Assembly: GCF_024868665.1 (NCBI RefSeq)
Contig: NC_079891.1
Location: 32,029,592-32,093,591 of the forward strand
Origin: Triplophysa rosa
Lineage: Eukaryota > Chordata > Actinopteri > Cypriniformes > Nemacheilidae
Direction: 5' to 3'
Length of the DNA stretch: 64,000 nucleotides
In this document: one piece after another, positions 1 through 10,920 of the stretch
Layout: every line of letters starts with the position of its first letter
Position numbering within the stretch: the stretch's first letter is position 1
The notes under the pieces: generated by a model
The model's input: the letters and a program-made list of their open reading frames with translations, nothing else
Database searches by the model: none
What the model was told of the DNA's origin: nothing
Made by a program: the position numbers and the translations under genes

Positions 1-39
1 TCCACACCGGGACGACAATCGCGCGCCATTGTTTCTTTG

Positions 40-306
40 TGCATTCATTTGCAGAAAATGAAAACTGGAGAAACAGGTGAAAATAACAGAAAAGATGCTC
101 TGTATTTTTTCAGACCTCAAATACAGCAAAGAAAACAAGTTCATATTAAAAAAAAAAAGTTTTTTATGTGATCACCTGGAATTTTATCACAGTTTTCTCG
201 TGTCTTGTCATGCTGTAGGCCTTTTACATTGCTGTTGGATGACTTTTTGTCACTCCAGATGTTTGATTTTGTTGAAATTCAACAGACACAATACTCTCTT
301 ATTTTC

Positions 307-340
<34 letters not shown>
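40..340. mobile_element. Truncated Tc1-derived element ending in (TA)n
   Basis: This stretch aligns by eye with the better-preserved element at 3062-3592: both share TTTGCAGAAAATGA, CTGTATTTTTTCAGACCTC and TTGAAATTCAACAGACAC in the same order. The right terminal repeat is eroded and runs into a TA dinucleotide tract at about 312-338. The left end is cut near position 35. It lies just downstream (minus strand) of the last visible tctn2 exon, so it is probably inside a tctn2 intron. No coding capacity. Confidence 0.6.
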
Positions 341-345
<5 letters not shown>

Positions 346-552
346 ATTAATGTTTTTCAGTTTTCAGTGTCACACACCACCAGGGAGCGCTATGGTATCA
401 CATTTGAGAACCACTAATTAATGAGATACATTTTACATAATGGGAAATTTTGAACACATTACAATAGTTACAGCTGGCATGGAATGATTACAGCGAATTA
501 TGCAATTACAAACTAGGTTAGTCTCTGTGTGTGGTGCATGTTTAGTACCAAC

Positions 553-3500
553 CTGGATCTAGGGGGCTGGGAACTAAGAGGATATTCGGTAAAAGTCACA
601 GACGAGGTGACGGCAAAATTCTGCATCACCTCTGGGTCCAAACAGGGGTTCGGACCGCCCACGTCACACTCAATCCTCCATGTTGTTTCTCTAAAACTGC
701 AGAACAAATAACATCACATACCTGAATCTCAGAGAAGCATCTTCTGCAATGCATTCAGATACATCACAACCAATGACAAAAAGACAAGCTTGAGTGCTGG
801 GAGACGGCCCTGTACCTAATCTCTACTGCCAGAATGATTTTTTGAGGGACACCCTGCACGCTCCCCCTGATGACGGTCCTGATGTTGACATGAAGGTGAG
901 TTGGAACACCGGCGCACACACCCCTGCTGCCCTCTGCTGGCTGACTGGAGTTCTGCTGGGAAACTGAGTGGTGTATGTCAGGTGTCATTCGGTATGCAGG
1001 TAGTTGACATGTATAACTTGTATAATACAACATAATATAATATATAATTTGTAACATAATTGTCATTTGTAATGTTTTGTGCTGTAGTTTAAGGTTAATA
1101 GCTTACATACAATAAAACAAGGTGATCATAACTGAAATCTGAAATTTAGAGAGCCGTTCCAAACCAGTTTACAATCTTACAGATAATGGTATAACACTAT
1201 GACTATGAACACTTCATGATTTATGCAATGAAATGTCAATGTGATTCACTTCATACTACTTACTAGTAATGTTTAGCCAGTCTGTTATGTTATTAAAGTC
1301 TGGCTTTCCCGTTCTGGAGACCAGAGTAGAAGTCACTAATCCACCCAACACAGCCCGAACTGTTTCTCTGTGAAATGACATTATATCACATGAAACTGTA
1401 TTGTAATATCATGAGCCGTTCACATTAGGACATTGAGATAAAAGGTTTAAAACACTGTAGCGCTTTATAAACATTCACAGCATGAGCTACAGCTGGTCAG
1501 GCGTTTAGGAGCGTCTCTCACCTGAGCTGACTGCACTGCGTCAAGTTCGGCAAACTCGCAGGAATCAGACAGCCTGATGTGGAGTTGATTCCAAACAGAA
1601 CTGGTCTCAGGTCAGCAGAAGAGCACAGGCCTTCTCCACCTTATCAGCACAAGATTAATTCGGCAACAATCTATGTTTGAAAGTAATGATTTTCATAGTC
1701 CAGAGATGTGCTGAATACCTGGCTGCCAGAGATTGATCTGCGCTCTCTGTATAACACCTGTATCAGAGTCCAGAATGCCACCGATCACAGATCTCTTAAC
1801 CTGATAACCTGCACGAAACAGATCGGATTAAGTTAACGTCAAATATGGTGTTGCTCTGAATCAGAAAGAAGCATCAAACGTTCCTACCTGGATTGCCAGA
1901 GTATGGCTGAGATGTTTCATTTCCATTCACGAACACAGCCGAGTGTCTGCTTGTGAAAGATACTTAATAATGGTAGAAAGAAAATAAAAACGTCAGTTTT
2001 GCAGTTGTATTGTGCAGTGAAGAAGTGGTCGTCAACAGAAAGACAACAGCTGTGACTTACCAGCGGGACCAGTAGAGATGTTTGCGGTGGTCCGTAACAC
2101 AGTGATCCCAGTAAGGCCATTCTCTCTCCAGTAAAAAGTGTAACGCAAGGAAAGAACAAGACTACACGACTGCTGCGAGCCTATACATCAAGAAGTTCTA
2201 TAAGAACACGGTTACACCAGCAACATTGTCCAATTTTACAAATTGTCTTGCTGTAACACTACATACTATATAAGAATGTCTTTTATTCAAATGAATATTT
2301 ACCCTATTATTACATAATATTAGTGCTGCTATAGTATTTTGTTATTATGCAGGTCCGTGCTCTTCTCATCAATTATTATGCTATAGGAGGCCATTTCGTA
2401 CGACATAAACAACACTGGTCTAAAGGTGCTTCCTGTTTACTTGTTTATTTCATTTTACATCTATACTTAGGTGTAAAGATGTTCATTTAACAATTCTAAA
2501 TCTTCTGCAGGTTGTATTTGTCGTTACGTTTACGCAAAGTTGCAAAACTGAAACAGGAAGTGCTTCTTGACCAGCTTTATCAGTTTACTATCTTACGAAA
2601 TGGTCTATATTAATACTTCAATAAAAGTATGCAAATAATATATTTTTTAAAGAATGAATGAATTGTTCATGCAACTGACCAGATATTGGCTCAGAAGAAT
2701 CAGACAGAAATAAGCTAAGGTCACTGGCCACCTCATCCGCAACGTTTACTGTTACAACACCTGATGAAACAAATATAAGGTCACACACATGCACATCTGC
2801 ATGCCCCCCTCCCAAAAAAAACATAGTAAAAATACACATGCAACAAAAGACATAACGGATATTTATACATCATTTCTCACCCTCACGTGATTCCAAACAT
2901 GAGGGTTAATAAATGATAACATGACAGGCTTTTTATTATTGGTAGAACTATCCCTTTAACATGTTTGACTACTCTTACAATGCATTTAAAAAATATAAAT
3001 ATAAAAAATAAAATAAAATATATAACTTCTATATGAGATAATGTATATATATTATACCTATATATAGCCACAGAAAAAATAAGAGACCATTTTAAATCAG
3101 TTTTTCTGAATTTAAAATGTAATATTTAGAGGTATGTGTTTGGGTAAAATTATCGTTTTTGTTTCATTCTGTGAACTACTAACAATATTTCTCCCAAATT
3201 TCTAATAAAGATATTGTTTCTATTTGCATTTATTTGCAGAAAATGAGGTCAAAATGACAGAAAAGATTTTCTGTATTTTTTCAGACCTCAAATACTGCAA
3301 AGAAAACAACTTCATATTCACTTTTTTAGCAATACAACAGTAATATTTGTGCATGTATTCAGGAAAAGTTTATTATTTTGTACGTAATAACCTATATTTT
3401 TATATTCTTGTCATGCTGTCAGTCTTTCACATTGCTGTTGAATGACTTTATGTCACTCCTGAGGTTTGCTTTTGTTGAAATTCAACAGACACTGGACTGG

Positions 3501-6500
3501 AATGGCCACAATGCATCTAGGGAAATGTTTATTTGAAATGAAAATTTGCAATGGTCTCTTAATATTTTCCGCGGCTGTATATCTATTACATCATGTATAT
3601 ATATCTACCTCCCCGTCCATCTTTAACCTTGACCCTCAGGTTGTCTGACTGTGATGGACAGAATTGCAGCCTCCTCACACATTGACACTCAAAGTTCTCT
3701 AAAAATGCCACTGGAGCATTTTCCACACACTGACCCAGTCCCGAGTTCTGCATCAGGATTAATAAAAAAATGTCTGTGATCAATATTTGCACCTTGTGTT
3801 ACGAGGTTAAAGGAGAAGTTCACTTTAGAATTCAAGTTTTATGATTATTCACTCACCCTCATGTCATCCAAGACGTCCATGTCTTTATTGCTTCTGTACT
3901 GTAGAAACTAATCACGTTGGAAAGGTCACGCGTAAGTGGATGTACCGACCTATTGTTTACGAGCGGTGAGAAGGAACGTTCCGACGTGATTGCGTATTAC
4001 GGAAAGTCGTGAACGCGCAACACGGTTGGATGCAAGCCGTGTATTAGTGGTTAAAAAGTACACATTTTTTTCCTAGAAAATGACTAATCGTTTCGCTAGA
4101 AGACACCCTAATTCATTGGCTGTTGTCTCGTTTAGCCATCAAATTTAATAAATATGATGAATAATAAAGTGAAAAAATGATAAACTTATACCTATAAACA
4201 GGGCTTGATACTGTGGCTAGTGGTTTTAAAAAAATGACTAACTGCTCCTGCTCTACCCGCTCCGAGCTGGTCTCGATCTAGCGTCGGAATGGGAGACGAT
4301 CGTGCTAACGAGGAGGCTAAAGGGCTCTGCATACTACATTCGAAATCGAAAAACGACCGTCTATGACCTGATTTCGAATTAAATCTGGTCCAAACGACAA
4401 TTAGTGATGGGTCGTTCTTGAACGATTCGTTCATTTTGAACGAATCTTTAATGTGACTCGGGAAGAACGAGTCGTCTTAGGGAGTGATTCGTTCGCTGGG
4501 CTATGCCGAGCCCTTAAAGGGGTCATATGGCGGAAGTACGTGTTTTTGGTGTGTTATAAGTTGCCCATGCATGTATTAGACACGTAAAATTGAACAAATG
4601 AAAGTGTGGGAACAAAAGATGCATTCTATCTAAAAGCGAATGCTCAACCAGACCTGCCTGAAACGCCTCGTGTAGCCACACCCCGTAACTTCGTAACATG
4701 ATTTGACTAAGACCGCCCAAATCTACACGTAGTTAAGGTGGGCGTAATTGTAAATCTCATTGTATCGTCTGTCAGTACAATTGCTTTGGAACCTGATGTT
4801 CCGAATATGGTAAGAGGAGTTACATTTCCGTGAAATGCTTGCAGTATTTGACCAATCACTACGCACTGGTGAACTGGCCAATCATAGCACACCTCGCTTT
4901 TCAGAGCGATGAACTTTGTAAACAATCAGCACGTTTCAGAGAGGCGGGGCAAAGAGGAGATACAAACATGCATGGTATGTGGAAAATACAACGTTTTTTA
5001 AACTTTAAATGGTGTAGACACATTGCGTTACATCTAAAACAAACAATAATATTCGTTTCAGCCATGCAATATGACTCCTTTAAGCATCTGTCGCTAGAAC
5101 AACCCTTAAAGTCGGGGTGTCTGGTTTACTCGCACAGCTCTCTCTCGCTGGTCGCTGTTACACTAGCCACCCGGCATTTTCATTGTTAACCATTTTGTTT
5201 TTGGGAAATTATTTTATGACTAAAGTTGACAACGGCATACTGTGAGATCATGCGACGAAAAACATGCCCAAAATAAAAAACGAAAATGTTCCCGTATGTC
5301 GTTGAAAAATAAATGCCTGTACCATATGATATGTGATGGGAAAATGTAGAAGGGTCAGTTTGGCGAAAGGTGGATTCGAACTTGTTGATAGCGTCAAAAC
5401 TAATATAACTTGAATAATCATAAAACTTGAATTCTCCTTTAATTTCACACATCAATCCACACAATCATAAAAATCTGAAGCATACGTCAGAGCTGCTACT
5501 TCACTAACCTGTGGGATAGTAAAGTACCCATCAGCTTCGGTGAAGATTGGATCCCCCTGGCGGTAGTTAACAGGAGGTACAGGAGCTGTCACCTGATGAG
5601 TTTGGAATGACGGGCGAGGCTTTGGAGAGCTGCAAAGACCAATTTTGAAAATCATAATCGTACAAGGGAACCAAGAGCTGTAAAAAGTCCCTTGTGTACT
5701 TACACTGTTCCTCCATTGTAAAAAAGTCCCAGAAAAGGGTTGTTGTCAGAGGGCGAGACGACACAGAGGAAGGGGAACCAGTCGGGGTCATTTTCAGAGG
5801 ACTGAGCTGAGCACTGATAGTCGGGAACAGGACTTAAACTTCCTCCAAAGGGTCCAGGAAGGCACTGATTCAAAAACAGTCCCAGCATCTCTTGGGTGCA
5901 GTTCTAAAAAGAGGAATTTCAGAAATAAACGTTTTCTTGAGGTCATCGTATTCTTACACAGTAAACAACTGCAGAACCACAGTCATTAATCTATCAATGA
6001 TCTTGTATATCATCGGTCTAAATGTTCCATCGGCTTTTAGCATTACCGGGTCACAGCAACAGCGTATGTCACACACGTCTGGAGAAACATCACATGGGCA
6101 CCGACCAAGAGGCTGGAACACTTGGTTAGGAATGACCGTCCGATTTTCTGTTTTATAAACAGGCAAATAAACATACTGATATATTACTGGAAGTATTTCC
6201 ATCATCAAAAATCACCAGGTGTTAATACGCCACCCAGTATTATTACAAAGAAAGACACGGACCGGACAGGGGTTTGCTGGGGACGATCAGGGCATAAATC
6301 TGTGTCTGTATGATGAGGGATGTTTTGAGGGTGTCATCTGCACACACAGACACACGGAGCGTCTCCTGCACACACAGAGACTCCGGGCAGCAGTCTTGAG
6401 ATGTTTCGTTACCACACAGCTCCAAACTGCGGTTCAGATTCACTCGCACCAGAAGAGCACTCTACAGGAGACGATATATTACAGGTAGTTTTTACCAATG

Positions 6501-9500
6501 TAAGTGTCTTTCTATTATGTTGGTGTATGTGAGCTGTCAGATGTGTGGGATGCAAGGTTTGAAAAAACTTGTGGTTAAATCAAAGCAACACTGTTTGTAG
6601 CATTCAGTATGAGAAAGAAAACCTCAAGAATTATACGTTGGAGAAACTAAGCAACCGCTATACAAATGCACGGCACAGGAAACGAGAGCTGCCCTTTTTG
6701 GGCATAACTGTGCTTAAGGCGTTATCTGTTTAAGATCATAATTAACGCGATTATTAAAGCGACTCCTACTGCAGTTGCGTGGTGTGTCAAACTTGAATAG
6801 CAGGGATATTCCCATAATTTCAACTGAAGAAGCTATTAAGAGGACCTTCATCCCATTTACTGTAATATTACTGTATTTCACAACAATAATCTCAACGGTA
6901 ACGTACATTATTACCGTACAAGTATTTCACGTTTCCAGAAAATATGAACCATTCTATACTTAAGACCAAAGTAAATATCACAGCAAAGTATAAATATTAA
7001 AAAATAATAATAATAATAATGGAAAAGTGTTACCATCAATCAAATGCAATGTTATTGCGTCCCATCTGTATTACAGTCAAATCGGCCCTTCAGGCAACAT
7101 ACTTCACCTGCGGCACATTTCTCAAATGTTTCTTGACTATGAAATCACATGACTGCAGGGCAATTCCATGAAAATGTCAACCTTACCATGAAAAAAGAAA
7201 GTTTTTACCAACGGTTTTTACTGCACAGATATTAACATTTGGTGGTTGAAATACCCATGTGAGATCTCTCTTCAAATTTGTGAAGCATTTGTTTTATTTT
7301 TAGTGCATGATTTTTCATAGTCAGGTAAGTGCCATTTTCAGGATTGTCACATCCATAACGCTACATATTCCTCATAAATGGACACATGAAAATTAAAATA
7401 AAATAACTATTATATGTTCTATAAAGAGGCATCCCTTCTCCATTCATTGGGTATTATTGCTTCAGGATTGTGCATTTTATTTCACAGAACTCCTACAAAG
7501 TTTGTCGTCTCCCAAAAAACGTGTCCTTTTTTTGTCACATCCATAACGCATGTTTATTTCCCTTTTTTAAAATAGAAAATTTGTTCATAGACTGGCATTT
7601 TTTTATGTTTAGACTCTATCAACAAGGGTTTAGTAAAATATAAACAGATGGTTCAATATATTTGTAACAAATTCATTCTCTGAGCATTTTTATGTCACGT
7701 CCATAACGCAAAATGTCACGTCCATAAGGTTGGAATTGCCCTGCACATTTATTTTACACAATCTAGACCAGTGGTTCTCAAACTTTTTTGTCGTAAGGCC
7801 CCATTTGTGTAGAATGCATCGCTTTGTGTTGCCCCCCCAATAAAGACTTAGAATCTTAAATTTAGAATTTATTGAAACCATAAACATATTCAGTAATACA
7901 TTGCTAGAACATCAATTCTTTTGGTTGGTGGTCTTATTTCCCCTGATGTTTGGTGGCCTAAAATTTATGATCAATTTCTAAATGTCATAAAATGCCACAA
8001 ACTCTGTAGCCCCCCCTGGATCCATCTTGGGGCCCCCAGTTTGAGAACCACTGATCTAGACAATGATTTATCAGTCAATAAAGGGATACTTCACCCAACA
8101 ATGAAAATTCTGTCATCATTTACTCACCTTCGAGTTGTTCCAAATGTGTATAAATTGCTTTGTTCTGATGAACACAGAGAAAGATATTTGGAAGAATGCT
8201 TATAACCAAACAGATCTCAACACCCATTGACTACCATAGTAGGAAAAAATACAATGGTAGTCAAAAGTGCCCCAGAACTGTCCTACATTTTTCAAAATGT
8301 CTTCTTTTGTGTTCAACAGAACAAAAAAAATATAAAGTAATTTTTCCTACTATGGTAGTCAATTGTTGAGATCTGTTTGGTTACAAGCATTCTTCCAAAT
8401 ATCTTTCTCTGTGTTCATCAGAACAAAGAAATTTGGAACAACTCGAAGGTGAGTAAATGATGACAGAATTTTCATTTTTGGGTAAAGTATCCCTTTAAGT
8501 AAGATATGTATATCATATCACCTGGATTGATAACATTTGGACTAAATTAATTTTGAATTTCTCTTCAGTTTTTAGAAGATGCTGACCCACAATAATTTGA
8601 ACGTGGCTGGAAAATTTGAACCTTTCCTGAATATTTTCCTGAATCAATAATAGGTTAGGTTATGGTTAACCCTAACCCATTGATTCTACATTAATTTCTA
8701 AATCAATTGCTACACATATGTATGTAAATAAGAAAGGAAAGAAGAAAGTTTCCTAGAAATAACCCAGAAACAAAAAAAGTTCCAGTTCTGTTCTTGAGAA
8801 TTGCACCTCTGTATAGTGTACGCATTTTCCTGATAATGCAATAGGGTAATGGAATCATTATAGTCATGCACAAAAATATGAGATGAGTAGGTGTCCACAC
8901 CCTAATCACAGACCTAATAACAGGCTATGTGGCGGTTTCCCGGACAGGGCTTAAGACTAGTCTCAGAACTAACAACTTACACTGACATAAAATACATGGG
9001 TGTGATCGTTTTCTCTCAAGATTCACATAGTAATGTTTTTTGTAAAGTATTTTTTAAAAACTTAAATATCCTCACCTTCCCAATGAACTCAGTTGAGAGA
9101 TTCCACTGTGTTTGAGAAACTGGAATACAGGATGGTGGTGGCAGGCTACCTGAAACATTTTACATTTCCACAGGAATGTAATATGTGACAAATAGTTTGT
9201 GACCACAAAAAACATTCTGTAAGACCATTACTGCTTGAATACATACGGATACATTTTACACTTCCTTCCTACATGTTTGTACTATAGCTGGATGTACTGG
9301 TTGTTCATATTCATATGCATACTTGTACATGTGTATTTCTTTATTGTCCTTCTTTTATTGTTGACTGTGTTGTAAATATTGTGTCGTGTTTCAGATTTCT
9401 TTCATATCTACATTACTTTCTGTTTTTATTTTTACTTTGTATTTTTGTTCCTAAGCTATATTTTTTGTGAACTTTAGGGTGAGAGTCATATTTCACGTGT

Positions 9501-10163
9501 TGCACTGATATGGTTGTGTATGTGATTAAAAGAACTTGACACTGAAACATGGCACAATCATTCATTTTCAGAATATCAATTATCATTAGCATTCCATCAT
9601 ACAGTAAACAGTAACACGCATGCATATATATTTTTATGAGATATAAAGGACAAGGTTTGAATCTGTTGTTTTGCTCACCTGTTGCACTTAAAGGTGAAAC
9701 GGCACTGAGAGTTAAAGAAACACCAGAGATGTTTCCAACCAGAAACGCTGATATTTTCGGACCAGATGCCAGAATAAACTTAGGCTGAAATACTGAAACA
9801 ATTATTCATTAAGATCTTCCATATCGGTTTCAGACAGACCTGATTGATAGGCTACATCAAAATGGCACACGGATGTTTATAAGTTACTAATTAATTCGTG
9901 TTGAAGTTAGGTTAATAATACATATTAATTGTCAATAAATAAGCTGAAATGTACAGTGAAGCTAGCGCTTGGCTGTTTTCTCCATGGCAACAAGATGTTT
10001 GCTAGCGGTTCTGCAGCAGGCTAACGGTGTATTCTGGTGCACGCAGACAGTATTCATTTATTTATTCTCACTTACCGACAGTACAGACAGTTCCTTCTTT
10101 TAGAAGTACAATAATTATAAAAATGAAATAAAATACAATGCATGAGAATGACAGTCTTGCCAT
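553..10163 (-). CDS. tctn2: Tectonic-2, coding exons 1-16 (3' end off window)
   Basis: Tectonic-2 is a transition-zone protein of the primary cilium (the MKS/B9 complex, needed for ciliary gating and Hedgehog signalling). Coding exons on the minus strand: 10076-10163, 9679-9792, 9076-9149, 6263-6461, 6047-6147, 5704-5903, 5509-5629, 3609-3747, 2680-2760, 2061-2180, 1888-1962, 1719-1808, 1522-1639, 1264-1367, 816-963, 553-696. All joins keep frame and give 638 residues. The start has a hydrophobic signal peptide ([20 protein letters not shown]). Diagnostic stretches are [32 protein letters not shown] (exon 5), [19 protein letters not shown] (exon 6), QGDPIF, SGNPGYQ and [13 protein letters not shown], in the order recalled for mammalian TCTN2 (about 697 aa). 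The last 55-60 residues, with the C-terminal membrane helix, should lie left of position 1; nothing in 1-552 encodes them. Exon 4 uses a weak donor (gtccgt) chosen because it alone keeps phase. TCTN1 and TCTN3 fit less well. Confidence 0.93.
924..940 (-). promoter_or_regulatory. CTCF-like motif inside tctn2 exon 15
   Basis: Read on the minus strand these 17 bases are CCAGCAGAGGGCAGCAG, a close match to the vertebrate CTCF core consensus (CCASYAGRKGGCRS). They lie in coding sequence (residues SQPAEGS). Whether CTCF binds here cannot be known from sequence. Confidence 0.45.
2862..2962. repeat. Fragment of foldback MITE family
   Basis: Contains one end of the widespread fish foldback element family (CTCACCCTCACGTGATTCC, AGAACTATCCCTTTAA). 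Complete members with two inverted arms occur at 8079-8497 and 17464-17782. Only part of one arm pair remains here. Confidence 0.5.
3062..3592. mobile_element. Internally deleted Tc1/mariner element in tctn2 intron
   Basis: The ends are inverted copies: left ATAAGAGACCATTT, right AATGGTCTCTTAATATTTTC, each next to TA-rich flank, as expected for Tc1/mariner TA target sites. The sequence between matches the subterminal DNA of a well-known fish Tc1-like transposon (CTGTATTTTTTCAGACCTC, then a stretch around 'cattgctgttgaatgactttatg'), but the transposase region is missing. It is therefore a short non-autonomous deletion derivative, in the tctn2 intron between exons 8 and 9. Family assignment is from memory. 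Confidence 0.65.
3806..5443. repeat. Composite repeat block in tctn2 intron 7
   Basis: The outer ends are inverted: TTAAAGGAGAAG followed by ATTCAAGTTTTATGATTATT at 3806-3860, and the complement at about 5410-5443. Inside is a GTTC/GAAC-rich repeat at about 4398-4500 (GTGATGGGTCGTTCTTGAAC) and a separate 570-bp terminal-inverted-repeat element at 4514-5083. Together they fill almost all of the intron between exons 7 and 8. Short open frames here do not resemble any protein I know. Confidence 0.55.
4514..5083. mobile_element. TTAAAGG-type MITE with terminal inverted repeats
   Basis: Left end TTAAAGGGGTCATATGGCG; the right end, complemented, reads TTAAAGGAGTCATATTGC, giving about 16 of 18 matching bases. 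About 570 bp with no transposase coding. Inserted inside the composite repeat of tctn2 intron 7. Confidence 0.65.
7155..7744. mobile_element. MITE with repeated GTCACRTCCATAACGC motif
   Basis: Terminal inverted repeats GCAGGGCAATTCCA (7155) and TGGAATTGCCCTGC (ends 7744). Inside, the motif GTCAC(A/G)TCCATAACGC occurs at 7346-7361, 7534-7549 and 7694-7709, with a variant at 7715-7729. About 590 bp, non-coding, in the tctn2 intron between exons 3 and 4. Subterminal short repeats like these usually act as transposase binding sites (inference). Confidence 0.65.
7769..8053. mobile_element. hAT-type MITE with perfect 8-bp target duplication
   Basis: Terminal inverted repeats of 16 bp (CAGTGGTTCTCAAACT) bound the element. 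The 8 bases ATCTAGAC occur directly on both sides (7761-7768 and 8054-8061), the signature of hAT insertion. 285 bp, non-coding, in a tctn2 intron. An inverted second copy is at 34755-35052. Confidence 0.9.
8079..8497. mobile_element. Long-armed foldback (palindromic) MITE
   Basis: Begins TAAAGGGATACTTCACCCAA and ends with the complement. The two arms (about 165 bases each) are almost identical when one is reversed: CACCTTCGAGTTGTTCCAAA, GAACACAGAGAAAGATATTT and TTGACTACCATAGTAGGAAA appear in both. Only a short centre is unpaired. No coding. It adjoins the hAT MITE at 7769-8053 and lies in the tctn2 intron between exons 3 and 4. Confidence 0.8.
8932..8990. repeat. Fragment of a GGTTTC-type TIR element
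   Basis: CGGTTTCCCGGACAGGGCTTAA resembles one end of the complete element at 29652-29891 (CCCGGTTTCACAGACACGGC). Only one end is present. Confidence 0.4.
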
Positions 10164-10567
10164 GTCGGTTTAGTATGATGGATACTCTTCTCCTGCTAAC
10201 GCCACACTGAAGATGAGCTCAATAGCGCCGCTTAAGGGTGTGGAGGACGAACTTCTGCATGTGAGTTTACACATTATAAAAGTCCCCATTAAATATTGAC
10301 ACACAACCAAGTTTAGTATAGGGTAATTGTTATATTATTAAAACTATTATGTTAAAAAATAATAAATATAGTTTATAACTATCGATTTGTGTATGTGAGA
10401 TATAGCCTATATGGCTTGGGAACATTTCTTCTGTGTTCTTTTATTGGAAGTTTTCTTTTATACTTTGTATACTTTATGTACATAAGACCTACTGGAATAC
10501 TTTAATATACTTTAATACTGATTAACAATAAAGAAAAGTGACACATTTGTCTTTGAATAAAAACCTT
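10164..10567. other. tctn2 upstream / chemokine-1 downstream gap
   Basis: About 400 bp between the tctn2 start codon and the probable poly(A) signal of the next minus-strand gene. It must hold the tctn2 promoter and 5' UTR. I see no TATA box or other clear motif. AT-rich from about 10320. Confidence 0.5.
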
Positions 10568-10920
10568 TTTATTGAAAAAAATGCTAACAACATGATTTCA
10601 ATAAAAGTAAAAATAAAACTTGTTTCTGTAAATATCACACAACTGAAAATACAGTGTAGCTTTTTTTTTTTTTAATTTACATTCAGACATTTAGAACACC
10701 CTTTTTACCAAAATGTCTACAGATGATGAACATTTTAAGAAATTTGCCAAACAATTGTCATGCCAAGCTGCAAAAGTAAGTCAGTTAGTAAAGAAGTTAC
10801 ATAAACATTGAAAATGCTTAACGATAAAGATATAAAAATAAAGTTTAGAACGCAAAACTATGATAAAGAGGCCATTGCCAGCTGCCACATTTGTATGCAT
10901 GTGTGCAAATATGTGTTTCC

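Noticed and set aside
1..552. Search for the last tctn2 exon (C-terminal membrane helix)
   Set aside because: No acceptor plus coding frame with a hydrophobic helix on the minus strand; the exon must lie outside the window.
8655..8695. Telomere-like GGTTAACCCTAACCC
   Set aside because: Only two imperfect units; not an interstitial telomere array.
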